Below, piece by piece: positions 49,610 to 59,184 of a stretch of 64,000 nt of DNA. The notes under the pieces are model-generated. The model saw nothing but the letters and a program-made list of their open reading frames with translations, made no database searches and was not told the origin of the DNA. Both the position numbers and the translations under genes were made by a program. The stretch comes from Comamonas testosteroni TK102 (GTDB lineage: Bacteria > Pseudomonadota > Gammaproteobacteria > Burkholderiales > Burkholderiaceae_C). Each line of letters opens with the position of its first letter. Position 1 is the stretch's first letter. The stretch spans positions 1,798,001 through 1,862,000 of the forward strand of contig NZ_CP006704.1 in assembly GCF_000739375.1 (NCBI RefSeq). The letters are read 5' to 3'.

Positions 49610-51163
49610 TCAGGCGCCCGCAACGGCAATGCCCTTGAAATCGCCGGTTGCAATCTTTTCCTTCCAGATGGCAGGGCCGGTGATGTGGGCGCTGGTGCCG
49701 CCGGCATCCACGGCCACGGTCACAGGCATGTCGACCACATCGAATTCATAGATGGCTTCCATGCCCAGGTCTTCAAAGCCCACCACCTTGGCCTGCTTGA
49801 TGGCCTTGGAAACCAGGTAGGCGGCGCCGCCCACGGCCATCAGGTAAGCGCTCTTGTGCTTCTTGATGGCTTCGATGGCGACGGGGCCGCGCTCGGACTT
49901 GCCGATCATCGAGATCAGGCCGGTCTGCGACAGCATCATGTCGGTGAACTTGTCCATGCGGGTGGCCGTGGTGGGACCTGCAGGGCCAACCACTTCGTCG
50001 CGCACGGGGTCCACGGGGCCGACGTAGTAGATCACTCGGTTGGTGAAGTCCACGGGCAGCTTTTCGCCCTTGGCCAGCATGTCCTGGATGCGCTTGTGGG
50101 CCGCATCACGGCCGGTCAACATCTTGCCGTTGAGCAGCAGGGTGTCGCCGGGCTTCCAGCTGGCCACTTCTGCGGGGGTCAGCGTGTTCAGGTCGACCTT
50201 CTTGGACTTGTTGTAGTCGGGGTGCCAGTCGATCTTGGGCCAGGTGTCCAGCGAAGGGGCATCCAGGTATACGGGGCCGGAGCCGTCCATCACAAAATGG
50301 GCGTGGCGGGTGGCGGCGCAGTTGGGGATCATGGCCACGGGCTTGGAGGCCGCGTGCGTGGGGTACATATTGATCTTGACGTCCAGCACCGTGGTGAGGC
50401 CGCCCAGGCCTTGGGCGCCAATGCCCAGGGCGTTGATCTTCTCGAACAGCTCCAGACGCAGCTTTTCCACGTCGTCGAGCTCTGCACCGCTGGCAGCTTT
50501 CTGCTGCAGCTCGTACATGTTCAGGTCTTCCATCAGGCTTTCCTTGGCCAGCAGCACAGCCTTCTCGGCCGTGCCGCCGATGCCGATGCCCAGCATGCCG
50601 GGAGGGCACCAGCCGGCGCCCATGGTGGGGACGGTCTTCAGAACCCAGTCCACCAGGTCATCGCTGGGGTTCATCATGATCATCTTGGACTTGTTCTCGG
50701 AGCCGCCGCCCTTGGCAGCCACGGTCACGTCCACCTTGTCGCCGGGCACGATCTGCACATTGATCACGGCGGGAGTGTTGTCCTTGGTGTTCTTGCGCTT
50801 GAAGTGCGGGTCGGCCACGACCGAGGCACGCAGCGTGTTGTCAGGGTGGTTGTAGCCGCGGCGCACGCCTTCGTTGATGGCGTCTTCCAGGCCCATGGTG
50901 AAGCCTTCCCACTTGACGTCCATGCCCACTTTCAGGAACACGTTGACGATGCCGGTGTCCTGACAGATGGGGCGCTGGCCGGTGGCAGCCATCTTGGAGT
51001 TGGTCAGGATCTGAGCCATCGCATCCTTGGCCGCAGGGCTTTGCTCGCGCTCATAGGCACGGGCCAGATGCTGGATGAAATCCGGCGTGTGGTAGTAACT
51101 GATGTACTGCAGGGCACCTGCGATCGAATCGATCAGGTCCTGCTGGCGGATGGAGGTCGTCAT
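49610..51163 (-). CDS. fumA: Class I (iron-sulfur) fumarate hydratase
   Basis: A 517-residue enzyme of the oxygen-sensitive [4Fe-4S] type. The N-terminal alpha-type part has ICQDTGIVNVFLKVG and GAGWCPPGMLGIGIGGTAEKA with cluster cysteines; the C-terminal beta-type part has YVGPVDPVRDEVVGPAGPTTATRMD and AVGGAAYLVSKAI. It interconverts fumarate and malate in the citric-acid cycle. The start at MTTSIRQQDL is chosen over the extension of the frame by 19 codons. A class II enzyme, fumC, lies only 2.6 kb away. Confidence 0.95.
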   Translation of the reverse strand: MTTSIRQQDLIDSIAGALQYISYYHTPDFIQHLARAYEREQSPAAKDAMAQILTNSKMAATGQRPICQDTGIVNVFLKVGMDVKWEGFTMGLEDAINEGVRRGYNHPDNTLRASVVADPHFKRKNTKDNTPAVINVQIVPGDKVDVTVAAKGGGSENKSKMIMMNPSDDLVDWVLKTVPTMGAGWCPPGMLGIGIGGTAEKAVLLAKESLMEDLNMYELQQKAASGAELDDVEKLRLELFEKINALGIGAQGLGGLTTVLDVKINMYPTHAASKPVAMIPNCAATRHAHFVMDGSGPVYLDAPSLDTWPKIDWHPDYNKSKKVDLNTLTPAEVASWKPGDTLLLNGKMLTGRDAAHKRIQDMLAKGEKLPVDFTNRVIYYVGPVDPVRDEVVGPAGPTTATRMDKFTDMMLSQTGLISMIGKSERGPVAIEAIKKHKSAYLMAVGGAAYLVSKAIKQAKVVGFEDLGMEAIYEFDVVDMPVTVAVDAGGTSAHITGPAIWKEKIATGDFKGIAVAGA

Positions 51164-51298
51164 CGTGAAGCTTCTCGGGGGTTGCAATCTGTACGCGTGG
51201 GGCGCGCACGGTAAACCCATCGATTATCGGCCCAGACGACAAATCTTGCAGCCATAACCCACCAGTCTTATATATGACTTGCGGGCGTTTTGCGGAGC

Positions 51299-53485
51299 TC
51301 AGCCGGTCAGCGATCCGAGGATGGACGCCGAGAAGTCGGCCTGGCCTGCGCGCTGATCGCCTCTTGCCCAGGCCAGCAGGCTGTCCGCCGGCATGGGACG
51401 CGCATAGAAGTAGCCCTGCAGCTCATCGCATTGCATGTCGATCAGAATGTCCCGTTGCCCTGCGGTCTCCACACCTTCGGCCACCACGCGCAGGCCCAGG
51501 GCATGGGCCAGGCGCACGACGGCATGGACCACCGCGCGGGCATCTTCCTCGGTTTCCAGGTCGCGGATGAAGCTGCGGTCGATCTTCAGCTGCTGGGCAG
51601 GCAGCTGACGCAGATAGTTGAGGCTGGAGTAGCCGGTGCCGAAGTCGTCGATCGAGAGAAAGATGCCGATATCGCGCAACTCCTCGATTGCACGCTGTGT
51701 GGCCTGGGTGTCCTCCATGGCCACGGACTCGGTGATCTCGCACAGCAGCTGGCTGGCCTGCACATCGTGGCGCAGCAGCGTCTGGGTGATGCGATCTGCC
51801 AGGCCGCTTTCGCGCAGCTGGTGCACGGAAAGATTGATCGCCACCCGCATCTGCAGTCCCATGTTGCGCCACAGGGCGAGCTGGCGGCAGGCTTCTTCAA
51901 TGACCCAGTTGCCCAGGCTGTTGATGATGCCGAAGCGCTCGGCCAGGGGGATGAAGATGTCCGGGGCGATCATGCCGCGTTCGGGGTGCGCCCAGCGCAG
52001 CAGCGCCTCGACCCCGATGATGTTGCCGCGCTCGCCGTCGATCTTGGGCTGGTAATGCAGCTCCATCTGGCCGCGCTGGATGGCGTTGCGCAGGTCGTTT
52101 TGCAGCTCCAGCTGCTCTGAGGCGTCGCTGCCCATATGCGGCTCGAACACGGCAAAGCCGTTGCCGCCATTGCGTTTGGCGGCGTACATGGCCGCATCGG
52201 CGTTGGCGATCAGGTGATCGCGGTCGCCATGGTCGGGAAAGGCCACGATGCCGATGGAGCAGGTGATCTGCAGCTCCTTGTTGCCAAGCTGGAAGGGCTG
52301 GCTCAGGGCCTTGAGAATGCGGTTGGCCACCGCCATGCAGGCGGCCACATCCTGGGTGTCTTCCAGCAGCACCAGGAATTCATCCCCGCCGACCCGGGCC
52401 ACGGTATCGCTGCTGCGAGCTTCCGCCATCAGCCGCTCGGCCGCGCTGACGAGGATCTGGTCGCCCGCGGCATGGCCGAAGGAGTCGTTGATGGGCTTGA
52501 AGCCGTCCAGATCCACGAACAGAATGCCCAGCCTCTCCTTGGTGCGAGAGCGGTTGGCGCGCTCCAGGCGCAGCAGGGCGTGGATGAGACGATCCTCGAA
52601 CAGCAGCCGGTTGGGCAGGTTGGTCAGCGGATCGGCAAAGGCGCGCTGGCGCAGCTCGGTATTGGCCAGCTGCAGCTTGGCATTGGTTTCCTGCAGTGAC
52701 TGGTTGAGCTTGAAGGCCGTGCTCTGCAGGCGCGCATCGAGCAGGGTGCTGAACAGCGCTGCGATCAGCAGCATCACCGTGGTGATGATGATGATGGTGG
52801 TGAGCTCGGGGCCGCTCAGCGCCTCCGCACTCAGGCAGACCGAGCCGCTGGCAAAGCTGGCGGCCGACATGCCGGTGTAGTGCATGCCGCAGATGGCAAA
52901 GCCCATGACCAGTGCCGCCAAAGACTGGAACAGCCACATTCGCTTGCCGGAGAGCGAGAACAGTGCGCGAAACAGATTCAGCGCCGTGGCCGAGGCCATT
53001 ACCGCGATCAGAGCGGAGGCCGCCACCAGAGACCAGTCCCAGGCAATCGGGATGGACATCTCGATGGCCAGCATGCCCAGGTAGTGCATGGCGCAGATGC
53101 CGCCGCCCATGAGCAGCGAGGCCGCGAGAAAATGGGGCCAGCGGTATTCGGCCCTGGTCGCCACGCCGAAGGCCAATGCGGAGGCCGCGACCGCCGCAAC
53201 CCAGGAGGCCAGCGTCAGGGCACCGCTGTAGCCGAGCGTGATGGGCAGCTCGAAGGCCTGCATGCCGATGAAGTGCATGGCCCAGACCCCCGTGCCCATG
53301 ACCATGGCGCCGATGGCCCACCAGATGCGTCCTATCCTGCCCGAGGCCATGCGCATGCGACGGGCCAGGCCCAGCGTCACAAAGGAGGCAGACACCGCGA
53401 TGACGATGGAGACACACACCATCATCGCGCTGTAGCTTGATGTCATGAAGGTGTTGGCGACAGGGGCGGAGAGATCAGTGAACAT
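51299..53485 (-). CDS. MHYT-GGDEF-EAL cyclic-di-GMP signalling protein
   Basis: A 728-residue membrane protein. Residues 10-245 hold seven membrane segments with three MHYT-type motifs: VWAMHFIGMQAF, ICAMHYLGMLAI and ICGMHYTGMSAA, a sensor thought to bind copper and respond to O2, CO or NO. The GGDEF domain follows (about 285-450, catalytic motif VARVGGDEFLVLLED), then EAL (about 460-715, IGVEALLRWAHPERG, with QPKIDGERG, SIDDFGTGYSSLNYLRQLP and KIDRSFI). Both active sites look intact, so it may make and degrade c-di-GMP. It is monocistronic and lies between the two fumarase genes. Confidence 0.93.
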   Translation of the reverse strand: MFTDLSAPVANTFMTSSYSAMMVCVSIVIAVSASFVTLGLARRMRMASGRIGRIWWAIGAMVMGTGVWAMHFIGMQAFELPITLGYSGALTLASWVAAVAASALAFGVATRAEYRWPHFLAASLLMGGGICAMHYLGMLAIEMSIPIAWDWSLVAASALIAVMASATALNLFRALFSLSGKRMWLFQSLAALVMGFAICGMHYTGMSAASFASGSVCLSAEALSGPELTTIIIITTVMLLIAALFSTLLDARLQSTAFKLNQSLQETNAKLQLANTELRQRAFADPLTNLPNRLLFEDRLIHALLRLERANRSRTKERLGILFVDLDGFKPINDSFGHAAGDQILVSAAERLMAEARSSDTVARVGGDEFLVLLEDTQDVAACMAVANRILKALSQPFQLGNKELQITCSIGIVAFPDHGDRDHLIANADAAMYAAKRNGGNGFAVFEPHMGSDASEQLELQNDLRNAIQRGQMELHYQPKIDGERGNIIGVEALLRWAHPERGMIAPDIFIPLAERFGIINSLGNWVIEEACRQLALWRNMGLQMRVAINLSVHQLRESGLADRITQTLLRHDVQASQLLCEITESVAMEDTQATQRAIEELRDIGIFLSIDDFGTGYSSLNYLRQLPAQQLKIDRSFIRDLETEEDARAVVHAVVRLAHALGLRVVAEGVETAGQRDILIDMQCDELQGYFYARPMPADSLLAWARGDQRAGQADFSASILGSLTG

Positions 53486-53727
53486 TGATGTGGCGGTCCA
53501 GCAAGGCCGGTCGGATTCTTTGTCCGATATTGATTTAATGTAACTATGTATTTCTGGCCTTGCCGGCGCAGGGGTGTTGCCTCGATTGTGCTTGCCGCCC
53601 CTCGGGCTGAGCTAGCATGGACCGGTTGTGGAAGTCGCCCGCCTGGCGGTGGGTCGACTTCCGTTTCCGGCCAACGGCAGCCAAATTTTCAGCCAGCTGC
53701 GCCGAGTTGTATGCAAGGAGCGATTCC

Positions 53728-55119
53728 ATGACAGTCACCCGCCAGGAAAAAGACACTTTTGGCCTGATCGATGTACCCGCCGACAAACTCTGGGGTGCTC
53801 AGACGCAGCGCTCGCTGCAGAATTTTGACATCAGCGGCGAGCAGCAACCGCGTGAAATCATTGCTGCGCTGGCGCAGGTCAAGAAAGCCTCTGCCAGCGT
53901 CAACCAGGCGCTGGGTCTGCTGGACGAGAAAAAGTCCAGGGCCATCAATGCGGCCGCCGACGAGGTGCTCGCGGGCAGGCATCCCGACGAGTTCCCTCTG
54001 GTGGTCTGGCAGACCGGTTCCGGCACCCAGACCAATATGAACGTCAACGAAGTACTGGCCAACCGGGCCAGCGAGCTGATGGGCGGCGAACGTGGTGAAG
54101 CCCGTCTGGTGCACCCGAACGACGATGTGAACAAGAGCCAGTCCAGCAACGATGTCTATCCCACGGCCATGCATGTGGCGGCGGTGACGGCCATCGAGCA
54201 CAAGCTGCTGCCCGCCATCGCCAAGCTGCGTGTCACGCTGCTAGCCAAGAGCGAAGCCTTTGCCGACATCGTCAAGATCGGCCGCACGCACTTGCAGGAT
54301 GCCACGCCGCTGACGCTGGGCCAGGAAATATCCGGCTGGGTGGCCCAGCTGGCCCATGGCGAAGCCCATGTGCGTGCCGCGCTGCCGCATCTGCATGAGC
54401 TGGCCCTGGGGGGGACGGCTGTGGGCACGGGGCTGAACGCTCCCAAGGGCTATGCCGAGGGCGTGGCGGCCGAGCTGGCCAGACTCACGGGCTCTGCCTT
54501 CGTTACCTCGCCCAACAAGTTCGAGTCCCTCGCGAGCTGCGACGGTCTGGTCTATGCACATGGTGCTCTCAAGACGCTGGCCGCCAGCCTGATGAAAATC
54601 GCCAACGATGTGCGCTGGCTGGCATCCGGGCCGCGCAGCGGCCTGGGCGAGATTTCGATTCCCGAGAACGAGCCGGGTTCGTCCATCATGCCGGGCAAGG
54701 TCAACCCCACGCAGTCCGAAGCCGTGACCATGCTGTGTGCCCAGGTGTTCGGTAACGATGTGGCCATCAATTTCGGCGGAGCCTCGGGCAATTTCGAACT
54801 CAATGTGTTCCGCCCCATGGTGGCGCACAACTTCCTGCAAAGCGTGCGCCTGCTGGCCGACGGCATGGTCAGCTTCAACGATCACTGCGCCGTGGGCATA
54901 GAGCCCAATCGCGCGCGCATCGAGGAGCTGGTGGGCCGTTCGCTGATGCTGGTGACAGCGCTCAACACGCATATCGGCTACGACAAGGCGGCCTATATTG
55001 CCAAGAAGGCGCACAAGGAAGGCAGCAGCCTGCGTGAGGCGGCCATTGCCAGCGGCCATGTGACGGCCGAGCAGTTTGACCAGTGGGTCGTGCCCGAGCA
55101 GATGGTCGGAAATCTGTAA
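53728..55119 (+). CDS. fumC: Class II fumarate hydratase
   Basis: A 463-residue stable, cluster-free fumarase. Signatures are [19 protein letters not shown], the substrate loop [21 protein letters not shown] and the superfamily signature [15 protein letters not shown]. The start [12 protein letters not shown] follows AAGGAG within GCAAGGAGCGATTCC. The long reading frame upstream is not coding. A perfect terminator follows. Possession of both class I and II enzymes would keep the cycle working under iron limitation or oxidative stress. Confidence 0.95.
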   Translation: MTVTRQEKDTFGLIDVPADKLWGAQTQRSLQNFDISGEQQPREIIAALAQVKKASASVNQALGLLDEKKSRAINAAADEVLAGRHPDEFPLVVWQTGSGTQTNMNVNEVLANRASELMGGERGEARLVHPNDDVNKSQSSNDVYPTAMHVAAVTAIEHKLLPAIAKLRVTLLAKSEAFADIVKIGRTHLQDATPLTLGQEISGWVAQLAHGEAHVRAALPHLHELALGGTAVGTGLNAPKGYAEGVAAELARLTGSAFVTSPNKFESLASCDGLVYAHGALKTLAASLMKIANDVRWLASGPRSGLGEISIPENEPGSSIMPGKVNPTQSEAVTMLCAQVFGNDVAINFGGASGNFELNVFRPMVAHNFLQSVRLLADGMVSFNDHCAVGIEPNRARIEELVGRSLMLVTALNTHIGYDKAAYIAKKAHKEGSSLREAAIASGHVTAEQFDQWVVPEQMVGNL

Positions 55120-55134
55120 TCCGCTTCAGTCTTG

Positions 55135-55162
55135 AAAAGAGCCCGCAATGCGGGCTCTTTTT
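55135..55162 (+). terminator. Rho-independent terminator of fumC
   Basis: A perfect 12-bp stem, AAAAGAGCCCGC (55135-55146) and GCGGGCTCTTTT (55150-55161), with an AAT loop and a T-rich 3' side, 15 bases after the fumC stop. Confidence 0.92.
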
Positions 55163-55244
55163 CTGTGTGCACCGGGCTTGCCGCCCAGGCGGGAGCATCG
55201 ATGGACAGGCTGCACGGCCTTGGCCGGGGAGCCAGCGGCTGGGC

Positions 55245-56441
55245 TCAATGTGCAGCGGCCCGATTCAGGCGCAGCGCATACCTGAAGCCCAACTGCCCCA
55301 CAGCGCAGGCAATCAGCAGCACGGCAAAGGCCGATAGCGCAGGGCTGCTGCCCAGGCTGGCTCCCAGCGTGCACAGACCGCCCACGGCCATCTGGGAAAA
55401 GCCGTAGACCCCGGCGGCCGAGCCTGTCAGATCGCTATGCACGCCCAGAGCCTTGGTCAGCGCAGCGGGGCTGGTCAGGCCCGAGCCCAAGGTGAACAGC
55501 AGCATCAGGCCAACGACCACAGGCACGTTGATCTGCTGCAGCAGGGTCAGGGCTACCAGCGCTGCGGCGCAGCCCAGGCTCAGCAAATTGCCGCCCAGTA
55601 TCAGCCGCTCCAGCGGCCAGCGCCGGATGAGCTGGCGCGCCAGGGCATTGCCCGCAGCCATGCCGGCCATCAACACCCCCAGGTAGATGCCGAGTTGGGC
55701 CTTGCTGGTGTGTAGCTGTTCGATGAAGATGAAAGGCGCTGCCGCAATAAAGGCATACATGGATGTGGTGGCGCTGCCCCCGCCTATGGCAAAGCCCAGG
55801 AACTGGGGCGAGCCCAGCAAGGTGCGATAGTCATTGCGCACGGTGCGCCAGTTCAGCTGGCCGCTGGGGCGACCGGTTTCGGGCAGCAGGCGCCAGACCC
55901 CGAGGGTCGTCAGCGCCCCCATCAGCGCCAGCACCGCAAAAATCACGCGCCAGCCGAAGAGGGCGTCCAGCCCCGAACCTATGGAAGGGGCGATGCCCGG
56001 GCCGATCATCATCATGAGATTGAGCAGGGCCAGGCTGCCTACGGCGGTCTCGGGTGTTGCGGTGTCGCGCGCAATGGCGCGGCCCAGTGCCAGGCCGGCA
56101 CAGCCGCCCAGTGCCTGCATCAGGCGTGCGCCGATCAGCATATTCGCGCTGGGCGCCAGAAAGGCTGCAAGACTGGCGACGGTGTAAAGACACAGGCCGA
56201 TCAGCAGCATGGGGCGGCGGCCCAGAGCATCGGACAGGGGGCCGTAGATCAGCTGGCCCAGCGCCAGCCCGAGGATGTAGACCGTGATGGTCTGTTGCAT
56301 CTGCGCGCTGCTGGCGCCAAAGTGGCGCGCAGCATCAGGCAGAGCCGGGATGAACATATGCATGGCCATGGTGCCGGCAATGGTGACCATGGCCAGCAGC
56401 CAGAGCGGCGCTTTGCGTGAGGAGGAGGCAGGACTTTGCAT
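55245..56441 (-). CDS. Bcr/CflA-type MFS drug efflux transporter
   Basis: A 398-residue, 12-helix major-facilitator transporter. Family traits are MAMHMFIPALPDAARHFG in helix 1, GQLIYGPLSDALGRRPMLLIGL in the loop 2-3 motif A and RLMQALGGCAGLALGRAIARD in motif B/C. Bcr/CflA proteins export antibiotics such as bicyclomycin, chloramphenicol or peptides by proton antiport; the real substrate is unknown. The gene lies 52 bp downstream of a marR gene on the same strand, so it is likely under its control. Confidence 0.88.
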   Translation of the reverse strand: MQSPASSSRKAPLWLLAMVTIAGTMAMHMFIPALPDAARHFGASSAQMQQTITVYILGLALGQLIYGPLSDALGRRPMLLIGLCLYTVASLAAFLAPSANMLIGARLMQALGGCAGLALGRAIARDTATPETAVGSLALLNLMMMIGPGIAPSIGSGLDALFGWRVIFAVLALMGALTTLGVWRLLPETGRPSGQLNWRTVRNDYRTLLGSPQFLGFAIGGGSATTSMYAFIAAAPFIFIEQLHTSKAQLGIYLGVLMAGMAAGNALARQLIRRWPLERLILGGNLLSLGCAAALVALTLLQQINVPVVVGLMLLFTLGSGLTSPAALTKALGVHSDLTGSAAGVYGFSQMAVGGLCTLGASLGSSPALSAFAVLLIACAVGQLGFRYALRLNRAAAH

Positions 56442-56493
56442 ACAGTTGAGATCAGGAGCTGACGGGGAGAGGACGGTGGCGTGCGGCGCGCCT

Positions 56494-56976
56494 TCAGCTG
56501 CCCGGTCGCGAAGCCGCGTCGGCGCTCATCTCCAGGGCCGCCATCTTCTCCAGCATGATTTCCAGTGCATCCAGGGTGGCATCCAGCAGATCGGGGGCCA
56601 GCTCCTGCATGACTTCGCTGCGGACATCCGCCACGATGGTCTTCACGGTCTCGACCTGTGCCAGGCCGGCGGCCGTGAGCTGTATGCGCTTGACGCGCCG
56701 GTCGGCATCGTCGAGGCGCTCCACCCAGCCCTGGGCCTCCAGACCGTCGATCAGGCGCACGACAGAAGAGCTGTCCAGCGCCAGCGCCTGGGCCAGGTCC
56801 TTTTGTCGCATGGCTCCCGCGCTGTGCTCCAGATGGACCAGAGGCAGCCACAGCGCCTGGGTCAGGCCCAGCGGAGCCAGGACCTTGTCCAGCGTGCGGC
56901 GCCATTGCTTGTTGACCTGTGCCATGACGAAGATGAGCTGACGCTGGCGGCTGGACAGGGAGGCGGTGCTGGACAT
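56494..56976 (-). CDS. MarR-family repressor
   Basis: A 160-residue winged-helix regulator: MAQVNKQWRRTLDKVLAPLGLTQALWLPLVHLE, RQKDLAQALALDSSSVVRLIDGLEAQGWVERLDDADRRVKRIQLT with the recognition helix and the wing, and a C-terminal dimerisation helix. I choose the ATG at 56976 over a TTG fourteen codons upstream. It is probably the ligand-responsive repressor of itself and of the MFS gene that follows. Upstream direct and inverted repeats are candidate operators. Confidence 0.88.
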   Translation of the reverse strand: MSSTASLSSRQRQLIFVMAQVNKQWRRTLDKVLAPLGLTQALWLPLVHLEHSAGAMRQKDLAQALALDSSSVVRLIDGLEAQGWVERLDDADRRVKRIQLTAAGLAQVETVKTIVADVRSEVMQELAPDLLDATLDALEIMLEKMAALEMSADAASRPGS

Positions 56977-56984
56977 TGCGGATG

Positions 56985-57034
56985 TATTCAAATAGTTGGT
57001 ATTCAAATTATTGTGCAAACAGTATTTATACTGT
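56985..57034 (-). promoter_or_regulatory. Candidate MarR operator region
   Basis: A perfect palindrome, ACAGTA-TTTA-TACTGT, at 57019-57034, and two direct copies of TATTCAAAT at 56985-56993 and 57000-57008 lie directly upstream of the marR start in an AT-rich island. The positions fit promoter and operator; binding by this MarR is inferred. Confidence 0.55.
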
Positions 57035-57388
57035 GAACAGGGTCTTGTTACTTCACACTGCCGCCTGTGGTCGGCGAAGAGGCGTACTTGCCTGTTGTGC
57101 AGGGCATTGCCCTATAGGTTGCAGCCCGGCCTGGGAGGGGGGCAGGGTCCGGCAGGCGCCTAAAGCCGGCGGCGGAGACTGCGCAGGCCCGCCGCTTCGG
57201 CCCGGTCTTGCAGGCATTCGATCGCGGCAAGTGGTGCTGGTGTGCCTAGCGGCCCCGGTCGTGCCGGCTTTTGAGAGTGCAGCCAAGGCCGGCGAGGGCT
57301 GATCTAGCCAGACTGTGGTCAGGCGGCGACGGCCTGCGCGTTGGCCGATGCGGGGCGGCTGCAGGCTTGCAGCAAGCAGATGGTAAGC
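57035..57388. other. Gene-free stretch between marR and the gene remnant
   Basis: About 350 bases in which I see no supportable gene or RNA. Only short GC-bias open frames are present. A divergent promoter could lie near the marR end, but no plus-strand gene follows it. Confidence 0.35.
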
Positions 57389-57694
57389 CTAGGGGTACGG
57401 CCCGACTCCGGGGCCCGAGCGGGCGGCGGCCGCGGCGGTTTCCATCTGTTCGAGGCGCTGCTGCATGCTTTCATGCGTGCTGCCGCTGCGTGAAGGCCGC
57501 GCTAACATATGGCGCCCTTCTTCGCCGGGGGGAGCGGAATCGAGCTTGAGCTTGAGCTCCTGGCCGGAGTGCATGCTCTGGCCATGCAGGATGGCTTCAT
57601 TGCCTTTGCAGGGCTAGCCTGTGCCGTCGGCATCGACGCAGCGGGCTTTTTGAGCGAGCGTTGCCTGCGCAGTCAGCACCAGACTGCAGAACAT
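57389..57694 (-). pseudogene. Possible remnant of a small secreted protein gene, interrupted by TAG
   Basis: Read from ATG 57694, this frame gives a signal-peptide-like start (MFCSLVLTAQATLAQ) followed by KARCVDADGTG, which resembles the YKCVD-x-DG-x start of DUF4124-type periplasmic proteins. A TAG at 57614-57616 then interrupts it, and the same frame continues for 75 more codons with protein-like composition (CKGNEAILHGQSMHSGQELK, then STHESMQQRLEQMETAAAAA) to a TAG at 57389. Either the gene is broken by one nonsense change or two short frames coincide. Coding status is uncertain. Confidence 0.35.
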
Positions 57695-57784
57695 GAATGG
57701 CAGGGGACCAGAGTGCGCATGGTGTTTTTTCTGGTGGAGGCAGCATGCAGGGGTCATGGCGCCTCGCGGGTCTACCAGGCTGTC

Positions 57785-58471
57785 TCAGAGTCCCAGGGAC
57801 TTGAGCAGATCGTCGGTGTCGCTGGAGGCTGCAGCAGCCGGCGCCTGAACCGATTGGGCTTCACGGGCCTGAGCCATGACCAGATCGGGGTCCGGCTTCT
57901 CCTGGGCTTCGAAGTCCTTGATCTTGATGAACTCCATGTGATCCACCGCCATCTCCAGATAGAAGATGTTGTTGTTGCCCGTGTAGAAGGTCACGCGGCG
58001 GGCTTCGGGGGCATCGAGGTTGGCATCTACGCTCAGATTGACCTGCTTGTTCAGGCGGATCATCTTGGGCTGGCTTTGCGCGATATGGGTTTGCAGCTCG
58101 CGCTGCACCTTGCTGGTGAAGTCGCCCACGACCTGGTTCATCAGCTCGCCCATGACGTTGCTCACGTCATCCGAGGTATAGGAATTGGCCAGATCACTCT
58201 CGGCCATGCCCATGGACAGCAGATAGCTGCGGTAGAGCTCCATGGCCGCATCGGCCGAGAAATTGATGATGATGAGCGCCGAAAAGCCGCCATCGATCAG
58301 CACAAAGCAGCCGATGTCGGGTTTGAGGCTGGTCTTGGTGATGCGTTGCACCATGCCCGAATACTGGATCGGGCACTGGGTGGCCACCTGCAGCACGCGT
58401 GAGACGGAGTTGCACAGGGCAATCAGCACATCTTCGGTGCCGTGGACGATGGGGGCGTTGGGTTGGCTCAT
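57785..58471 (-). CDS. DUF3334 family protein
   Basis: A 228-residue soluble protein. TEDVLIALCNSVSRVLQVAT, YTSDDVSNVMGELMNQVVGDF and FYTGNNNIFYLEMAVDHMEFIKIKDFE match the DUF3334 family as I know it; the alpha/beta layout recalls CheX/CheC-like phosphatase folds, but the catalytic E-x-x-N is not clear beyond MGELMNQ. It ends in an Ala/Ser-rich linker and DDLLKSLGL, a tail that could be a docking peptide. The role is unknown. Confidence 0.75.
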   Translation of the reverse strand: MSQPNAPIVHGTEDVLIALCNSVSRVLQVATQCPIQYSGMVQRITKTSLKPDIGCFVLIDGGFSALIIINFSADAAMELYRSYLLSMGMAESDLANSYTSDDVSNVMGELMNQVVGDFTSKVQRELQTHIAQSQPKMIRLNKQVNLSVDANLDAPEARRVTFYTGNNNIFYLEMAVDHMEFIKIKDFEAQEKPDPDLVMAQAREAQSVQAPAAAASSDTDDLLKSLGL

Positions 58472-58595
58472 GGCTGCATTGGTTCAAGGGATGGCTGATT
58501 ATGTATGCAACACTTTGTTGCATCGAGATATCTGCAGCAATTGCAGGCTGCTGCTGTCTGTTAACGTGCCTGCTTTTGCAAAATCAGAGGTATTC

Positions 58596-59108
58596 ATGCA
58601 GAGCAAGCTGTGGCGCCTGGCGGCCAGTGTCATTGTGGTGACGGGTTTGACCGCCTGTTCGAGCTTGTCCGGCATGACGGACAAGGTCTCCCAGACCTGG
58701 GACAAGACCTGGACCGGTCTGACAGGCAAGAAGCAGGCCCAGACCCAGGCAGTGGTCAAGCAGGCCGGACCGGTATCCGAGGGCCTCAAGCCCAGCCAGG
58801 AAAGTGGGCGCTGGCTGGGACTGTACAGCCTGGATGGTGAGACGGCGCGCTTTCAGGAGTGCGAAACCGGCCAGGTCATCAGCATCCTGCCCGAGGGCGA
58901 CAGCGTGCTGCTGGAGCAGGCCTATCTGAACACGCGCAGCAGCGCCACCATCGCCATGCTGGCCGAGGTGCAGGGCCAGGTGGTGGAGCGAGCCGTGGCC
59001 GATCCGGTGCTGGCCCGGCAGGGGCGCAAGATGCTGGCGCTGCGGGTGGAGCGCTTTGTCGCCCTTTCCAGCCAGGCGGCCTGCCGCAATGCCAAGGCCA
59101 ACTGGTAG
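58596..59108 (+). CDS. Predicted lipoprotein of unknown function
   Basis: A 170-residue protein with a lipoprotein signal, MQSKLWRLAASVIVVTGLTAC (lipobox LTAC, cysteine 21), then a Lys/Gln-rich linker and a globular domain with GRWLGLYSLDGETARFQECET and VLLEQAYLNTRSSATIAMLAEVQG. I do not recognise the family. The copper-resistance or NlpE-like fold is a possibility only. The gene is divergent from DUF3334 and convergent with the proX cluster. Confidence 0.75.
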   Translation: MQSKLWRLAASVIVVTGLTACSSLSGMTDKVSQTWDKTWTGLTGKKQAQTQAVVKQAGPVSEGLKPSQESGRWLGLYSLDGETARFQECETGQVISILPEGDSVLLEQAYLNTRSSATIAMLAEVQGQVVERAVADPVLARQGRKMLALRVERFVALSSQAACRNAKANW

Positions 59109-59144
59109 GCAGGGGCGCGCTGTTCAAAGCACTTTTGATAGCTT

Positions 59145-59169
59145 CCAGCGCTTTCCCTTCAAGCGCTGG
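59145..59169. repeat. Interspersed hairpin repeat of the Comamonadaceae type
   Basis: A perfect 9-bp stem, CCAGCGCTT (59145-59153) / AAGCGCTGG (59161-59169), within CTTTTGATAGCTTCCAGCGC. I recognise the GATAGCTTCCAGCGCT word as common between genes of this bacterial family. It lies between convergent genes and may act as a terminator. Confidence 0.6.
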
Positions 59170-59184
59170 AGCTGTTCTTGATAC

